DNA of 6,043 bases, taken from assembly GCA_029219125.1 (NCBI GenBank), contig JAQXSU010000257.1:1-6043 (forward strand), written 5' to 3'. Both the position numbers and the translations under genes were made by a program. The notes under the pieces were generated by a model, which made no database searches, had not been told where the DNA came from, and was given only the letters and a program-made list of their open reading frames with translations. Of this stretch, positions 5,534 to 6,043 are shown piece by piece (the first letter of the stretch is position 1; every line of letters starts with the position of its first letter). Origin of the DNA: Bacillota bacterium. GTDB lineage: Bacteria; Bacillota; Clostridia; Peptostreptococcales; Anaerovoracaceae.

Positions 5534-6043
5534 ATGGAAAACATGAACACAAAGAACATAAAGGGAAAACACGTGCTGGTGGTCGGACTGGGGAAATCCG
5601 GCATTGCAGCCGTTCAGGCCATGCTGAAGCTGGGGGCTGAGGTTTCCGTGCAGGATTCCAAATCGCCGGACCAGGTGGACGGTCAGCTGATCAACTTCCT
5701 GACCGGTTCTCTGGGAGGAGAAAATCTGGGGCTGTATCTGGGTACCGTGCCGGAGGATATGAGCCAGTTTGACATGATGATTCTGAGCCCGGGTGTCAAT
5801 CCGGAGCTGCCGTTTATCCGTGAAGCGGAAGCAGAAGGTGTGGAGATCATCGGGGAACTGGAAATTGCCTATCGGATCGCCCGGGGCCATTTCGTGGCAA
5901 TTACCGGGACCAACGGCAAGACCACAACCACCACGCTGACCGGTGAGATATTCAAGGCCTCCGGACGCAGCACCCATGTGGTGGGCAACCTCGGCGTTGC
6001 GGTGATTTCCAAGGCGCTGGATGCGGACGAGGATGACTGGCTG
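5534..6043 (+). CDS. murD: UDP-MurNAc-L-alanine--D-glutamate ligase MurD, 3' partial
   Basis: Cytoplasmic ATP-dependent ligase that adds D-glutamate to UDP-MurNAc-L-Ala, the step before MurE. The frame is open from the ATG at 5534 to the window end, giving 170 residues of a protein usually near 450. The N-terminal domain has the Rossmann-like UDP-binding loop VVGLGKSG (16-23), an acidic end of the second strand (QDS at 40-42), LSPGV (84-88) and GELE (107-110). The central domain begins with the P-loop GTNGKTTT at 125-132, followed by GNLG at 151-154. These motifs together are specific for MurD rather than MurC, MurE or MurF. The C-terminal part of the central domain and the whole C-terminal domain lie beyond the window. 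A 75-base spacer separates it from mraY, so it may have its own signals as well as operon transcription. Confidence 0.95.
   Translation, partial: MENMNTKNIKGKHVLVVGLGKSGIAAVQAMLKLGAEVSVQDSKSPDQVDGQLINFLTGSLGGENLGLYLGTVPEDMSQFDMMILSPGVNPELPFIREAEAEGVEIIGELEIAYRIARGHFVAITGTNGKTTTTTLTGEIFKASGRSTHVVGNLGVAVISKALDADEDDWL

Noticed and set aside
4601..5977. Minus-strand open frame of 458 codons opposite mraY and murD
   Set aside because: Same mirror effect; the translation is His- and Gln-rich as expected for the complement of membrane-protein codons, with no ribosome site that I trust.

Overview
The window is a slice of a bacterial division and cell-wall (dcw) operon. All five genes are on the plus strand: the 3' part of a class B penicillin-binding protein gene with one C-terminal PASTA domain (SpoVD/FtsI type), murE, murF, mraY, and the 5' part of murD. 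I see no minus-strand genes, RNA genes, mobile elements, CRISPR arrays or rho-independent terminators. No stretch of 300 bases lacks a gene.

The likely source is a GC-rich member of the Clostridia, probably Lachnospiraceae-like. The reasons are the SpoVD-type PBP directly before murE, murF placed between murE and mraY, strong purine-rich ribosome sites, and a MurE with a DNPR motif (meso-diaminopimelate, not lysine). The exact genus cannot be read from this sequence.

Layout: 1-1419 PBP (5' end outside the window); a 32-base gap carrying the murE ribosome site; 1452-3038 murE; a 4-base ATGA overlap; 3035-4456 murF; a 9-base gap; 4466-5458 mraY; a 75-base AT-rich spacer, the only sizeable gap; 5534 to the window end, murD (3' end outside the window). 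murF, mraY and murD all lie in the same reading frame.

Together, MurD, MurE and MurF add D-Glu, a diamino acid and D-Ala-D-Ala to UDP-MurNAc-L-Ala in the cytoplasm. MraY moves the resulting phospho-MurNAc-pentapeptide onto undecaprenyl phosphate in the membrane. After later steps, the PBP cross-links the peptide outside the cell.

I found no evidence of a new biological system. The points worth a second look are a MurE that departs from the usual family motifs at several sites while keeping its catalytic core, an Asn-to-Ala change in a conserved MurF motif, an AT-rich patch inside murF that resembles an internal promoter, and the mraY-murD spacer with a perfect 8-base tandem repeat.
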